From CAZKWG01 sp964615375 (GTDB lineage Bacteria > Myxococcota_A > UBA796 > CAZKWG01): 5,988 nucleotides of DNA. Positions 5,764 through 5,988 of this stretch are shown here, one piece after another. The number at the start of each line of letters is the position of its first letter. Position 1 is the stretch's first letter. Location: positions 1 through 5,988 of the forward strand of contig CAZTOW010000113.1 in NCBI GenBank assembly GCA_964615375.1, read 5' to 3'. The position numbers and the translations under genes were made by a program. Below the pieces are notes generated by a model, which searched no databases, was not told where the DNA came from, and saw nothing but the letters and a program-made list of their open reading frames with translations.

Positions 5764-5988
5764 TCCGTGAGCTCGCTCGCCCGCCCCCTCGGCCCCCCTC
5801 GGCGCTCCTGGGCGCGACGGCTCGCTTACGCTGGGTCAGCCGCCGCAGGAAAGCCGGACGGGTCTGGACCACCGATCGCGGGCCCTCGATAGCGGCGCTC
5901 CGAGCCGGCGGCGACCCCAGCCGTAGCAGGGCCGGAGATCCTGCCGCGAGGGGTCGAGGGGGCCGCAGGGGCACCTCACGGAGGGGCG
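5758..5988. repeat. 14-bp perfect inverted repeat ending at the window edge
   Basis: CGCCCCTCCGTGAG at 5758-5771 is the exact reverse complement of 5975-5988. Because the second arm stops at the last base of the window, the match may continue beyond it. Upstream of CTCACGGAGGGGCG, both copies have CGAGGGGGC followed by an equal 11-base gap, so they look like diverged copies of one longer repeat in opposite orientation. Confidence 0.6.

Larger units (their letters stand above)
5653..5807. repeat. Long inverted repeat (25 bp perfect) enclosing two smaller hairpins
   Basis: Bases 5656-5680 are the exact reverse complement of 5779-5803, 25 of 25. Three more pairs (5653-5655 with 5805-5807) form beyond a single bulged G at 5804. 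The arms contain the internal repeat CCGAGGGGGG-CCGAGGGGG. The 98-base interior holds two further inverted repeats, at 5696-5711 and 5727-5763. No T-run follows on either strand, so it does not look like a standard intrinsic terminator. It could be a structured leader RNA, a cruciform-type regulatory site, or a small non-autonomous mobile element with terminal inverted repeats. GCTCC occurs near both ends (5648-5652 and 5804-5808) but overlaps the stem on one side, so it is not a clean target duplication. Confidence 0.75.
5516..5988. other. Non-coding region upstream of the efflux operon, rich in inverted repeats
   Basis: I see no credible gene in this stretch of more than 450 bases. Open frames exist on both strands but translate to Pro/Arg/Gly/Ser-rich sequence without family features, as expected of GC-rich non-coding DNA. 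It holds the structured element at 5653-5807, the 14-bp inverted repeat 5758-5771/5975-5988, and two GGATCCGG copies (5565-5572 and 5601-5608). I found no convincing -35/-10 pair reading into the operon, so the promoter is unplaced and may lie outside the window or use a non-housekeeping sigma factor. No regulator gene is present. Confidence 0.6.

Noticed and set aside
5542..5892. Plus-strand open frame of 116 codons upstream of the operon
   Set aside because: No suitably spaced Shine-Dalgarno, low-complexity Gly/Pro/Ser sequence, and it runs through both arms of the inverted repeat; chance is the better explanation.
5516..5974. N-terminal extension of the adaptor frame by about 153 residues
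   Set aside because: The extension is Pro/Arg/Ser-rich, would place the lipoprotein signal in mid-protein, and crosses the inverted-repeat region; adaptors of normal length start near the GTG at 5515.

Overview
The window comes from a high-GC Gram-negative bacterium (about 70% GC by eye, strong G/C preference at third codon positions, GTG starts). A lipid-anchored periplasmic adaptor and a TolC-like outer membrane factor imply a two-membrane envelope. A Myxococcota-type organism would fit, but nothing here is diagnostic and this is a weak inference.

Both genes lie on the minus strand and form one operon. From right to left: (1) 5516-5988 is a non-coding leader or intergenic stretch rich in inverted repeats, including a 25-bp perfect inverted repeat around two smaller hairpins. 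(2) 4421-5515 encodes a membrane fusion protein (HlyD/AcrA-type adaptor) with a lipoprotein signal. (3) 135-4424, overlapping the adaptor gene by four bases (GTGA), encodes a 1429-residue protein. Its first ~1000 residues are a complete RND multidrug-type (HAE1) proton-driven permease. Its last ~400 residues are a complete TolC-like outer membrane factor. (4) 1-134 is a short non-coding tail with 3.3 copies of a 16-bp tandem repeat at the window edge.

Together the two genes encode all three parts of a tripartite efflux pump: inner-membrane RND pump, periplasmic adaptor and outer-membrane duct. The unusual point is that pump and duct share one reading frame. The junction keeps a signal-peptide-like segment (basic stretch, hydrophobic core, Ala-Gln-Ala end) directly before the conserved start of the mature duct. 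The simplest reading is a polyprotein: the permease ends in the cytoplasm, the internal signal sends the duct part across the membrane, and signal peptidase I could release it to fold in the outer membrane. No regulator gene and no convincing promoter is visible. The substrate cannot be read from the sequence; conserved TM4 Asp-Asp and TM10 Lys place the permease with drug/organic-compound pumps, not heavy-metal pumps.
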